Position numbers and translations under genes: made by a program. The notes under the pieces are model-generated. The model worked only from the letters and a program-made list of their open reading frames with translations. It was not told the DNA's origin and searched no databases. From Microbacterium rhizomatis (GTDB lineage: Bacteria; Actinomycetota; Actinomycetes; Actinomycetales; Microbacteriaceae), in the NCBI RefSeq assembly GCF_008710745.1, contig NZ_VYSA01000007.1, forward strand, positions 1 through 64,000: a DNA stretch of 64,000 nt, given 5' to 3'. Shown piece after piece: positions 34,499-43,374 of this stretch. Position 1 is the first letter of the stretch; each line of letters begins with the position of its first letter.

Positions 34499-35515
34499 TC
34501 ACTCGAAAGCGTCCAGGTTGTCCTTCGTGATCGTCTGGATGCCGGTGTTGGTGAACTCGGGAAGAGGCGAGATGCCGAAGTCCCCGCCGTTGGGGAAGGG
34601 ATTCACCAGGTCGTGTTTGAGCGCATAGAGGTTGATGAGCGACCAGTACCCCATGCTCCACGGCGCCTGCGAGATGGCGAAGTCGGTCACACCCGAGCGG
34701 ATCGAGTCGATTGTCGGCTCGACCCCGTCGAACGTGTTGACCTTGATGGACAGGTCGGCTTCCTTGACCGCCTGCAGCGCTCCGACGAGGAACGAGGTCG
34801 TGCCGGCAACGATGACGTCGATGTCAGGGTTCGCTTGCAGCATGCTCTGCGTCGCGGCAGCGGACGAGTTCGCGTCGGGCCCCCCATTGGCCGTCGCGAC
34901 GACTTTGAGGTTGGGGTAGTCGCTGGCGATCTTGTCCTGCATGCCGCGGAACCGCGTCTCGAAGTTCGTGGACCCGACGAGGGTGACAATACCGATGTTC
35001 GCGCCATCGGGGTAGAACTGCGCGAGAGCGTCGGCCGCCGCGACGCCACCGGCATAGGAATCGGTGCCGATGTAGGTGGAGCGGTTGCTGTCGGGCGCAT
35101 CGGAGTCGAACGTGACGACCGGCACCCCTGCTTCGATCGCCGTGTTGATCGGACCGGTGAAGGCCTGAGCGTCGAACGGCGACACGGCTATGCCAGCGGG
35201 GTTCTTCGCCGCCATCTGCTCGAAGGCGGTGACCTGCACGCCGACGTCGAGTTGCTGTCCTCCGCCGTGCTCGACCGATACGCCGAGCTGATCGGCCGCG
35301 GCTTGGAACCCGGCGTAGACATCTACAAAGAACGTGTAACTGGGGGCGAAATCGATCAGTTGATACACCTCCGACTTGTCACCGACCCAAGGATTCTCCG
35401 AGTCTCCGGAGGCCGTGTTCGAGGTGTCTCCACCCGTGCAGGCTGAGATCAGGCCGACGATGGCCAGGGCTGCGGTGGCTGCCATGGCCGAGCGCAGGAA
35501 CTTTTTGCGAGGCAC
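34499..35515 (-). CDS. Sugar ABC transporter substrate-binding lipoprotein
   Basis: 338 residues from GTG 35515. Basic start MPRKKFLRSAM, hydrophobic core, lipobox LISAC at ~Cys26: a lipoprotein on the cell surface. The mature part is a ribose-type (peripla_BP_4) binding protein: TFFVDVYAGFQAAADQLGV, GIAVSPFDAQAFTGPINTA, VTFDSDAPDSNRSTYIGTD. It delivers the sugar to the permease encoded 31 nt upstream in the same operon. Ligand cannot be read; pentose, polyol or rare sugar are candidates. Confidence 0.88.
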   Translation of the reverse strand: MPRKKFLRSAMAATAALAIVGLISACTGGDTSNTASGDSENPWVGDKSEVYQLIDFAPSYTFFVDVYAGFQAAADQLGVSVEHGGGQQLDVGVQVTAFEQMAAKNPAGIAVSPFDAQAFTGPINTAIEAGVPVVTFDSDAPDSNRSTYIGTDSYAGGVAAADALAQFYPDGANIGIVTLVGSTNFETRFRGMQDKIASDYPNLKVVATANGGPDANSSAAATQSMLQANPDIDVIVAGTTSFLVGALQAVKEADLSIKVNTFDGVEPTIDSIRSGVTDFAISQAPWSMGYWSLINLYALKHDLVNPFPNGGDFGISPLPEFTNTGIQTITKDNLDAFE

Positions 35516-35546
35516 TGTGTACTCCTTTGTAGATGTGGCCGGTGAG

Positions 35547-36620
35547 TCAGCGCGAGGCCTGGGCAGGCCCGACTGCTTCCGGTTTGCGGGACGCCAGACG
35601 GGTGGTGCGGCGACGACGGGAGAGCTGATCGATGGAGACCGCGAGGAGGAGGATGGCGCCGAAGACGACGTTCTGCCAGTTCACGGACACCCCGAGGAGC
35701 ACGAGCGAATTGTTGATGAGGCTCAGCAGCACGACGCCCAGGACGGACCCGAGGATGGACCCGGATCCGCCGCCGATGGCTGCTCCGCCGATCACGGCCG
35801 CGGCGATCACCTGCAGTTCGATGCCGACGCCCATCTGAGGCGTGGCCACGCCGAAGCGGGCGAGCGACAGCACGCCGGCGAGGGCGGCCAGTACGGAGGC
35901 CGTGATATACACGGCGATTTGCACCCGCGTGACGGAGATTCCCGACAGCCGGGCGGCCTTCTGGTTGCTGCCGACGTAGATCACGCGCCGCAGCGCCGCC
36001 GAACGACGCATCAGGATGTCGGCAATGACCGCCACGACGACGAAGAGCACGACGATGATCGGAAGGACTCCGAAGATGCGTCCGACACCGAGGTTGAGGA
36101 ACCCCGCCGGGGACGAGATGACGGAAATCTGCGCGCCGTTGGTGAGGACGTAGATTGTTCCGCCGCCGACCGTGAGGGTACCGAGCGTGGCGATCAGCGG
36201 ATCGATCTTGAGCTGGCTGATGAGGAGGCCGTTGACGAGACCGACAAACCCGCCCGCGAGCAGTCCGCCGAGGGCGGCGAGCCAGATGTTGACCCCGGCG
36301 GTGTAGGCCATCGCCGTGACGACCGCACTGAGCCCAAGCACCGTACCGACCGACAGGTCGATGCCCCCCGACGCAAGCACGATCGTCATGCCCACCACGA
36401 CGATCCCCTGCGCGGAGAGCCCGATGAGCAGCGTGGTGAGGTTGGTGGCGGTCAGGAAGGCCGGCGAGGTGATCGACATCGCGACGATGATCACGATGAT
36501 GATCGCCAGGACCGGAATCTCGTTCCGGCCAAAGAGGCGGCGGATGATGCGACGCGGGCTCTGCGGCTCGACGACGGTGCCCGCTGGAGCCGCCTGCGGG
36601 GGAACGGTGGAAATGGCCAT
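35547..36620 (-). CDS. Ribose-type ABC transporter permease
   Basis: 357 residues from ATG 36620 (CAAGGAGTGAC before it). About ten helices with the RbsC/AraH pattern: GGIDLSVGTVLGLSAV, LLISQLKIDPLIATLGTLTV, YVGSNQKAARLSGI and VIGGAAIGGGSGSILGSVLG. It forms the membrane channel, probably as a homodimer. The start lies 1 nt after the ATPase stop. Confidence 0.9.
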   Translation of the reverse strand: MAISTVPPQAAPAGTVVEPQSPRRIIRRLFGRNEIPVLAIIIVIIVAMSITSPAFLTATNLTTLLIGLSAQGIVVVGMTIVLASGGIDLSVGTVLGLSAVVTAMAYTAGVNIWLAALGGLLAGGFVGLVNGLLISQLKIDPLIATLGTLTVGGGTIYVLTNGAQISVISSPAGFLNLGVGRIFGVLPIIVVLFVVVAVIADILMRRSAALRRVIYVGSNQKAARLSGISVTRVQIAVYITASVLAALAGVLSLARFGVATPQMGVGIELQVIAAAVIGGAAIGGGSGSILGSVLGVVLLSLINNSLVLLGVSVNWQNVVFGAILLLAVSIDQLSRRRRTTRLASRKPEAVGPAQASR

Positions 36621-36621
36621 G

Positions 36622-38142
36622 TCACTCCTTGGAATCGGTCGTGCGGGGGGTGGCGCCAGCGGCACCGGCGGCCAGCGAGATCACGTCGGCCTCGTCGATT
36701 TCTCCGTCGAGGGTTCCGGCAAGCCGACCTTCACGCATCACGAGGATGCGATCGCTCAGGCCGATGACCTCTTCGAGGTCGCTGGAGATGATGACCAGAG
36801 CCATCCCGCCCGCGGCGAGGCTCCGCAGATGCTTGTGAATCTCGAACTTCGCGCCGACATCGATTCCGCGGGTGGGCTCGTCGAGGATCAGCACCTTGGG
36901 GCCGGCGACGAGCCATTTCGCAATCATCGTCTTCTGCTGGTTGCCGCCGCTGAGCGCCGAGATCGGCTCGTCGGGATCGGCCATCTTTGTGCCCAACTGC
37001 TGGGTGGCCTTCAGCGCGCGCTTTCGGGCGCCGCCCCCGCCGATGAGCCCGAGGCGGGAGACCTGATCGAGGATCGTCACGATCACGTTGTTCTGGATCG
37101 ACAGGTTGAGGAAGAGGCCGTCTTCTTTCCTGTCCTCCGACATGTACGACAGCCCGGAGCGGATGGATGCCCGGAAGGAGCCGGCGACCGTACGCCCCGC
37201 GAGTGTTACGGTGCCGCTGCGCTTGTCAATGCCCGCCACGCCGCGCATGAGCTCGGTGCGCCCTGAGCCGATGAGTCCGCTCACGCCAAGGATCTCGCCC
37301 GAGCGAACGGTGAAGGACACGTCGTCGAACCTCGCGCCGGAGAGGTTCTCGACGGTCAGCACCTCGTCGCCGGCGGTGAGCGCCTTCGGTGGATAGAGGT
37401 GGTCGACGGAACGCCCGACCATCCGCTCCACCAGGGCGTCGGGAGAGGTCTCCGCTACGGAGATGGTGGTGACCCATGATCCGTCACGCATGACCGTGAC
37501 CCGGTCGGCGAGATCGAACACCTCGCTCAGTCGGTGGCTGATGTAGATCGAGGCGATGCCGCGGCGACTGAGATCGCGGATCAGAGCGTGCAGGACCACG
37601 GTCTCGGGCTCTGTCAGACTCGACGTCGGCTCGTCGAAGATAACAACCCGGCAGTCGTGCGCCAACGCGTGGGCGATCTCGACGACCTGCTGGTCGGCCA
37701 GTGGCAGGTCGCCGGTGCGGGCCCGCGGGCTGATCTGGGCGCGAAAAGGGGCGAGGAGCTCGCGCGTGCGCCGATTGATCTCCGCGAAGCGCACGAATCC
37801 TCCCCGGGTGGGGATGTCGTCGAGGAAGACGTTCTCGGCGACCGAGACGTCAGGACACAGCGCCAGTTCCTGGTGGACGATCGCTATCCCTGAGAAAGTC
37901 GCGTCACGGGGACCGGGGAATGACACCTCTCGACCGTCGATGAGGATCGTGCCGCCATCGGGTGCCACCGCCCCCGAGATGATGTCCATCATGGTGGACT
38001 TGCCGGCGCCGTTCTCGCCGACGATCGCGTGGATTTCGCCGGGGTAGACGGTGAGGTTTCCGTTGCGGAGTGCGCGGGTGGCGCCGTAGGACTTCTGGAT
38101 GCCTGTGAGGTGCAGTGCGGGCGTGAGCGTGTCGCTGGTCAT
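36622..38142 (-). CDS. Ribose-type ABC transporter ATPase (double domain)
   Basis: 506 residues from ATG 38142. Domain 1 (residues ~10-245): Walker A GENGAGKST, degenerate signature LADQQVVEIAHAL, Walker B VVIFDEPTSSL. Domain 2 (~255-500): GLIGSGRTEL instead of a full Walker A, signature LSGGNQQK, VLILDEPTRGID. This layout is that of RbsA/MglA, which energise sugar import. First gene of the operon ATPase-permease-binding protein-SDR-HxlR; upstream DNA is shared with the divergent hydrolase gene. Confidence 0.92.
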   Translation of the reverse strand: MTSDTLTPALHLTGIQKSYGATRALRNGNLTVYPGEIHAIVGENGAGKSTMMDIISGAVAPDGGTILIDGREVSFPGPRDATFSGIAIVHQELALCPDVSVAENVFLDDIPTRGGFVRFAEINRRTRELLAPFRAQISPRARTGDLPLADQQVVEIAHALAHDCRVVIFDEPTSSLTEPETVVLHALIRDLSRRGIASIYISHRLSEVFDLADRVTVMRDGSWVTTISVAETSPDALVERMVGRSVDHLYPPKALTAGDEVLTVENLSGARFDDVSFTVRSGEILGVSGLIGSGRTELMRGVAGIDKRSGTVTLAGRTVAGSFRASIRSGLSYMSEDRKEDGLFLNLSIQNNVIVTILDQVSRLGLIGGGGARKRALKATQQLGTKMADPDEPISALSGGNQQKTMIAKWLVAGPKVLILDEPTRGIDVGAKFEIHKHLRSLAAGGMALVIISSDLEEVIGLSDRILVMREGRLAGTLDGEIDEADVISLAAGAAGATPRTTDSKE

Positions 38143-38396
38143 GCCTGTCTCTCGTCGACGTTGACGTTCAGGGACCATTCGACGGGTTGATTCCGGCGAG
38201 TGGGTTGGACTTGCGGACTCACTATAGGGCAGAAGTCGATCGGCGCCAAGGGCCAATTTTGAGCGGACTCGGCAGCACCTCGCCCTCGCCGATGACCGTG
38301 CGCTTGACGGGCGCCCCTTCAGCCGCTTATGGTCAACGAACGACTGGGTATGAATAGCAAATCCACTCGGTCATCCACTCGAGGAGGAGTTTGAAC

Positions 38397-39257
38397 GTGG
38401 CAACCTACATCTCAGAAACAGTCGACGTCGAGTACGTCGACGGCGAACAGGCCCGATACGGATACCGGCAGTTCGGGCCGCGCACGGGGGTGCCCCTCGT
38501 CCTCCTCCACCGCTATCGCGGCACGCTCGATGACTGGGATCCGAAGCTGCTCGACCTGCTGTCGGCCGACCGCCACGTGATCGCCGTCGACAACGTCGGT
38601 GTCGGCTACTCGACAGGAGACGCGCCCGACAACGCCGCAGCGATGGCCGACGGCGTGGCGGACTTCCTGCGCGCGGCGGGATTTGCCACCGTCGACCTGC
38701 TGGGCTGGTCGATGGGCGGATTCGTCACGCAGATGGTCGCGCTGAACCACCCCGAGCTCGTACGGCGCATCGTCGTCGCCGGCTCCGGACCGGGCGAGCC
38801 CAGCATCCGCCCGCCCGAGGACCCGAGGTCGCTCGAGATCCGGCCGAAGGTCGCGCCGCTGCTGGAGGAGACGTTGCTTCTATTCTATCCCGACGACGAA
38901 GACGGTCGCCGCGTCGGTCGGGAAGCGACCGAGCGGTTTTACCACCACGAATCCGGTGAGGTGAGGTTCACCAAGGAATCGTCGTGGCGCAACCAGGCGA
39001 TCGCGATCGACGCATGGAACGCCGGTGAGAACTCCGCTTGGAACAGACTGGAGGAGTTGACCAAGCCGACCTTTGTGGCCAACGGCTCGCACGACATCAT
39101 GGAGGACTCAGTGCAGTCGTTCGAGATGGTGCGCAAGCTCCCGAACGCCGTCATGACGCTGTTCAGCCGCTCGGGTCACGCGTTCCTCTTCCAGTACCCC
39201 GACCTGTTCGCGAAGCTCACCCAGGAATTCCTCGACGACGACACGTTTGCCGACTGA
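38397..39257 (+). CDS. Alpha/beta hydrolase
   Basis: 286 residues from GTG 38397, 7 nt after GAGGAGGAG; TTG 38391 is too close to it. Features: VLLHRYRGTLDDWDP, nucleophile elbow LGWSMGGF, acid in VANGSHDIM, His in RSGHAF. Same branch as the hydrolase at 14244. It is divergent from the sugar ABC operon and might act on a lactone or ester of the imported compound. Confidence 0.84.
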   Translation: MATYISETVDVEYVDGEQARYGYRQFGPRTGVPLVLLHRYRGTLDDWDPKLLDLLSADRHVIAVDNVGVGYSTGDAPDNAAAMADGVADFLRAAGFATVDLLGWSMGGFVTQMVALNHPELVRRIVVAGSGPGEPSIRPPEDPRSLEIRPKVAPLLEETLLLFYPDDEDGRRVGREATERFYHHESGEVRFTKESSWRNQAIAIDAWNAGENSAWNRLEELTKPTFVANGSHDIMEDSVQSFEMVRKLPNAVMTLFSRSGHAFLFQYPDLFAKLTQEFLDDDTFAD

Positions 39258-39299
39258 CGCCTCGCGGTGCAGGAGCGCCTCGCACGTGCACCCCCGGGC

Positions 39300-40242
39300 T
39301 AAGTGCGCGGCGCTTTCGGAGTCACGGCACCAGGCTCGCCGTCGCTCGCCCGGCGGCAATATCTCGGCGATGAGCACCCTGGCGCGCCGGGCGGGGATCA
39401 TCGCATCGCGGAACGAGTCCTCGCCGTCTCGCGTCAGGGCATGCAGTTGGTGGATCGTGGGGAAGAGGCCAGCGACCGCCCTGACGCCGGTTCGGCGATT
39501 CCGCCGACCGCGAAGACGGGCAGTCGCCTGAGGTGCGCGCGTCGCGCCACCTCTGCGGGGGCCATGCCCGAGAGGGTCTGCGCGTCCGGCGACCCTTCGC
39601 CGGTGACGACCGGATCGGCCTCCCTCGGCAGTCCGTCGATTCCGAGCAAGTCCAGTACAGGCTCGGCACCCGTGCGTGTCTGCGTGCGCAGGCGCGCGCC
39701 TCGATCACTTCGACATCTCGCGGAGCGGTGGCTTCGGTGGCGCGGATTCGGGCGACCTCGAGCAGGTCGGACTGTGTGTCGTCGAATAGAGAGCCGTCAC
39801 GCCCGATCAGTTCAATGCCGAGGGCGGCGGTCATGCCGATGCCGCCGTCGCTGGTGGCCGTGCCGCCGAGGGCTACGGTCACGTCGGTCGAGGGCGACTC
39901 CGCGTGCCGAAGGATCGACCAGTCGCAGGCTGACCGCCTCCGACGCCTCGACCAGTGCGCTGCGCCGACGTAGACCGTACGCGGCGAGAGTCTCTCCGTG
40001 CCGAGCGGGCCGCGCACCTGCGCGAGTCGACGCTCGCCGCGGGCGTGCATGAACTCATCGACAGTGCCCTCGCCGCCGTCGGCGACAGTGGCGATAGGAA
40101 GCCGGTTTGCAGGCAGTACCCGGTGTATGCCGGTAATCGCATCGGCTGCTTCCGGCGCTGTCATGCTTCCGCTGAACTTGTTCGGAGCGATGAGAATGAC
40201 GGTCTCGACGGAGATCGACCGCTGGCCACGCCCGACGGTCAC
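39300..40242 (-). pseudogene. Decayed glycerate kinase
   Basis: Pieces of a type-1 glycerate 2-kinase lie in changing frames. From GTG 40242: LIAPNKFSGSMTAPEAADAI and VADGGEGTVDEFM; then, after a shifted patch, VALGGTATSDGGIGMTAALG. Another frame has VVTGEGSPDAQTLSGMAPAEVARR and VFAVGG; a third has DAMIPARRARVLIAEIL near the end. At least three frameshifts. The start overlaps the dehydrogenase stop (GTGA), so it was once coupled to that gene, with glycerate as the shared metabolite. Confidence 0.8.
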
Positions 40243-41171
40243 GGTGTGTGCACGACGTTGAAAGGGGGGCGATTCTCGGCGAGCCGTGCGATCTGGTCTC
40301 GCACGAGCGCGATCATGCGCGGGAGCATCGCGGAGGAGGCGCCTCCGACGTGCGGGGTGACCAGCACGTTTGCGAGCCGAAGGAGTTCGTGATCCGGCGG
40401 CAGCGGCTCGGGGTCGGTGACATCCAGCGCAGCCCGCAGCCTGCCCGTGCGAACCTGGCCCAGCAGGGCTGTAGTGTCCACCACCGGTCCTCGGGCGACG
40501 TTGACCACGAGGCCGCCGTCAGGCATCCGCTCCAGGACCGTCGCATCGATGAGCCCCCTTGTGAGTTCGCTCAGGGGAACCGCGATGATGAGCACATCGG
40601 CCTCGGCAGCCAGCTCGGTGAGTTCGGATACCGCGTGCACGACCGCCCCCTCGACGGTTCTTCGCGTTCGCCCGACGGTGGTCAGGTGCACGCCGAACGG
40701 CCCCAGCCGGGACGCGATGGCTCGCCCGACACCTCCCGTGCCGACCAGGAGAACCCGCTTGTCGATGAGACTGTCAGTGACCTCGTGACGCCAGCCGACC
40801 CGTCGGGCATCGTCACGGAACTCCGGGATGCGTCGCAGCGACGCCAGGACGAGGGCGAGGGTGTGCTCTGCGGTGGAGGCTTCGTGCACACCCGCCGCGT
40901 TGGCGACCGGGAAGCCTGCCGCCGCACCGGCCAGCACGTCGTCGACGCCGATCGTCTGAGTCTGCACGAGTCGCGGCGTCGCCGTGGCGAGGAGGCTGAG
41001 GCGCATGCGCGGATTCATGTACGGAAGCACGACGAGGTCGATGTGACCCTCGGCCGGCCGGTCGATATCCCACACCGTCACGGTGGCGTGCTCGAAGGTG
41101 CTCACTGCCTCGACGAGCGGCCCATCTGGGACGCTCACCGTCACCGGACCCGCGTGAGCTGGTTCCGTCAT
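40239..41171 (-). CDS. D-isomer-specific 2-hydroxyacid dehydrogenase
   Basis: 310 residues from ATG 41171 (GGAGG 10 nt before); upstream starts at 41186 and 41222 are possible. Nucleotide motif LLVGTGGVGRAIASRLGPFG, then VVNVARGPVVDT with catalytic Arg, a Glu in DVTDPEPLPP and the active-site His in NVLVTPHVGG. Probably a hydroxypyruvate/glyoxylate or related reductase; the coupled glycerate kinase remnant supports glycerate metabolism. Divergent from the GldA-like gene across a shared operator. Confidence 0.86.
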   Translation of the reverse strand: MTEPAHAGPVTVSVPDGPLVEAVSTFEHATVTVWDIDRPAEGHIDLVVLPYMNPRMRLSLLATATPRLVQTQTIGVDDVLAGAAAGFPVANAAGVHEASTAEHTLALVLASLRRIPEFRDDARRVGWRHEVTDSLIDKRVLLVGTGGVGRAIASRLGPFGVHLTTVGRTRRTVEGAVVHAVSELTELAAEADVLIIAVPLSELTRGLIDATVLERMPDGGLVVNVARGPVVDTTALLGQVRTGRLRAALDVTDPEPLPPDHELLRLANVLVTPHVGGASSAMLPRMIALVRDQIARLAENRPPFNVVHTP

Positions 41172-41240
41172 CACATCGACCTCCATCGAACGGCACTCGG
41201 ACGGTGATGCGAACGACATCATCCGGATGCGGGAAACTAG

Positions 41241-41256
41241 TGGATAGGAATATCCA
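41241..41256. promoter_or_regulatory. Inverted repeat between divergent operons
   Basis: TGGATAGGAATATCCA is a 6-4-6 perfect inverted repeat, 70 bp from the dehydrogenase start (-) and 84 bp from the GldA-like start (+). Probable operator for both sides; no regulator gene adjoins. Confidence 0.45.
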
Positions 41257-41339
41257 ATCCACCTGGTAGCCTCTTGTCAATCACGCACCAACAGCGACAG
41301 GGCAGCCATCCTGCCGGTGCCCAGTCAAAGGAGACTCTG

Positions 41340-42491
41340 ATGTCAGAACCACGTCCATTCCGGTCTTTCGTCAGCCCGCCGAGGTACGTGCAGGGAGCCG
41401 GGGCGATCGCTCTGCTCGGCGACTTGATCGCACCCCTATCGACGAAGCCCGTGATCCTCGCCGACGACACCGTCTGGGGATTCGCAGGCGATGCCGTGAC
41501 CGCCTCTCTGCAGGACGCCGGCCTGACCGTGAACCGGATCGCCTTCGGCGGCAGAGTCACCGACCGCGAGATCGCCGCCGTGACCGCCCAGCTCACCCAA
41601 GCTGGGGCCGACCTGGTCGTCGGGCTCGGCGGGGGCTCAACCCTGGACACGGCGAAAGCCGCGGGGTCGGACGCCGGCATCCTGTGGGCGACGGTGCCCA
41701 CGACAGCTTCCACCGACGCGCCGGGCACCGGCGTGTCGGTGATCTACACGGATGAAGGCGTGCTGCACTACTTCCGGATCCTGGGCAAGAACCCCACGCT
41801 CGTGCTCGTGGACTCCCAATACGTCGCCAACGCACCGGCATCCTTTCTCATCGCCGGCATCGGCGACGCACTGTCCACCTGGCTCGAGGCTCGGGCCGCC
41901 GGAGGGGCCGGGCACGCGCTGGTATCGGGCTTCCAAGCGCCCGCGACCGGACTGGCCATGGCCGAACTGTCTTGGAAGATCCTGTGGGAGAACGCCCTAC
42001 AGGCCGTCGACGACGTGCAGCGGCACACCGTGACCCCAGCGCTGGACGCCGTCATCGAGGCGAACATCCTGCTCTCGGGCATGGGCTTCGAAGCCGGTGG
42101 GCTCTCCGTCGCACACTCCGTGCACAACGGTCTGACGGTGGCCGAGCAGACGCACGGTCTGCAACACGGCGAGAAGGTCAACGTGGGATCGATCGTGCAG
42201 CTCATCCTCGACGGCGCCCCCGATGACGAGATCGACGACTTCATCGCCTTCACGGCGCGCATCGGCCTACCGACCTCACTCACCGAGCTCGGGCTGAGCG
42301 TCGACGACACCGCAACGCTGCAGGCAGTGGCCGCCGCGACGACCGCTAAAGGCGAATTCGTCCACAACATGCCCTTTCCCGTCACCCCCCAGATCATCAT
42401 CGACGCGCTCACCAAGGTCGAGCGGCGTTCCCGGGCGGTGCGCGAGCGCGAAGGCCTGCCTGCTCCCGTGAAGTACGAGCGGCGCCACTGA
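41340..42491 (+). CDS. Glycerol dehydrogenase-like iron/zinc alcohol dehydrogenase
   Basis: 383 residues from ATG 41340 (AAAGGAGACTCTG before it). GldA pattern: VQGAGAIALLGDLIAPL at the start, cofactor loop VVGLGGGSTLDTAKAAG, VPTTASTDAPGTGVSVIYTDEG, metal ligands in GIGDALSTW (Asp), GGLSVAHSVHNGL (His) and THGLQHGEKV (His). It interconverts a vicinal diol and hydroxyketone, e.g. glycerol and dihydroxyacetone, with NAD. It overlaps the transketolase gene by one base, so its product could be a transketolase substrate. Confidence 0.87.
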   Translation: MSEPRPFRSFVSPPRYVQGAGAIALLGDLIAPLSTKPVILADDTVWGFAGDAVTASLQDAGLTVNRIAFGGRVTDREIAAVTAQLTQAGADLVVGLGGGSTLDTAKAAGSDAGILWATVPTTASTDAPGTGVSVIYTDEGVLHYFRILGKNPTLVLVDSQYVANAPASFLIAGIGDALSTWLEARAAGGAGHALVSGFQAPATGLAMAELSWKILWENALQAVDDVQRHTVTPALDAVIEANILLSGMGFEAGGLSVAHSVHNGLTVAEQTHGLQHGEKVNVGSIVQLILDGAPDDEIDDFIAFTARIGLPTSLTELGLSVDDTATLQAVAAATTAKGEFVHNMPFPVTPQIIIDALTKVERRSRAVREREGLPAPVKYERRH

Positions 42492-43372
42492 TGGCGGCGC
42501 CGACGATCACCGAGGCCGCCCGGCTGCTGCCGCGCCGCCTCGACGGGGCGGAGCTGGCGGCGACGGCCGACACCATCCGCGTGCGCATCGTAGACATGCT
42601 CGAGGCAGCGGGCAGCGGCCACAGTGCGGGCCCCCTGGGCATGGCCGACATCCTCGCTGCCCTCTATTTCTCGATCCTCCGCCACGATCCGCGCGACCCG
42701 GATTGGGACGAGCGCGACGTCTTCTTCCTCAGCAACGGGCATACGGCGCCGGTGCTGTACGCCGCGCTCGCCGAGAGCGGCTACTTCCCCGTTGAAGAGC
42801 TCTCGACGCTGCGCAGGCTGGGCTCGCGGCTGCAGGGACACCCCGAGCGCACCGCACTACCCGGCCTCGAGAGCACGAGCGGGCCGCTGGGTTCCGGTCT
42901 GTCGCAGGCGGCCGGATATGCCTACGCGCTGCGCCACCTCACCCACCAGCCGCACCGATTCGTCTACATCGTGATGGGCGACGGCGAGATCAACGAGGGC
43001 AACGTCTGGGAGGCCGCGATGTTCGCCGCCAAGTACCGGCTCGGCCAGCTTATCGCCTTCATCGACCGCAACAACATCCAAATCGACGGCACCACCGACG
43101 CTGTCATGCCGCTGGGAGATCTAACCGCCAAATGGGAGAGCTTCGGCTGGCACGTGCTCGACATCGACGGGAACGACACCGACGCCATTGTTCGGGCCGC
43201 CGCTCTCGGTCGCGCCGTCACCGGGCAGCCGACGATGATCATCGCCCACACGATCCCGGGGAAGGGCGTGGACTTCATGGAGTACGACCACCGCTGGCAC
43301 GGGATGCCACCCGATGCCGCTCAGGCCGAGCTGGCCCGCAGATCCCTGTCCCGCATGTCCGGGGAGGCGTGA
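42491..43372 (+). CDS. Transketolase, N-terminal subunit
   Basis: 293 residues from the ATG overlapping the previous stop. Carries the thiamine-diphosphate half: AAGSGHSAGPLGMADILAAL, FLSNGHTAPVLYAAL, and the TPP motif MGDGEINEGNVWEAAMFA, then HTIPGKGVDFMEY. Together with the next gene it makes a split transketolase, moving two-carbon ketol units between sugar phosphates or free hydroxyketones. Split forms are common in actinobacterial sugar operons. Confidence 0.92.
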   Translation: MAAPTITEAARLLPRRLDGAELAATADTIRVRIVDMLEAAGSGHSAGPLGMADILAALYFSILRHDPRDPDWDERDVFFLSNGHTAPVLYAALAESGYFPVEELSTLRRLGSRLQGHPERTALPGLESTSGPLGSGLSQAAGYAYALRHLTHQPHRFVYIVMGDGEINEGNVWEAAMFAAKYRLGQLIAFIDRNNIQIDGTTDAVMPLGDLTAKWESFGWHVLDIDGNDTDAIVRAAALGRAVTGQPTMIIAHTIPGKGVDFMEYDHRWHGMPPDAAQAELARRSLSRMSGEA

Positions 43373-43374
43373 TC

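Noticed and set aside
34028..35446. Long plus-strand open frame of 472 codons.
   Set aside because: It lies opposite the SDR and binding-protein genes, has a low-complexity Arg/Asp-rich product and no ribosome site; an antisense shadow of high-GC coding DNA.
35376..36767. Long plus-strand open frame of 463 codons.
   Set aside because: Antisense to the permease gene; product is rich in Asp, Arg and His repeats with no fold.
38211..38230. GACTCACTATAGGG resembles the core of a T7 phage promoter.
   Set aside because: The upstream TAATAC part is absent (TTGCG instead) and no phage polymerase or phage gene is nearby; chance match in a divergent promoter region.
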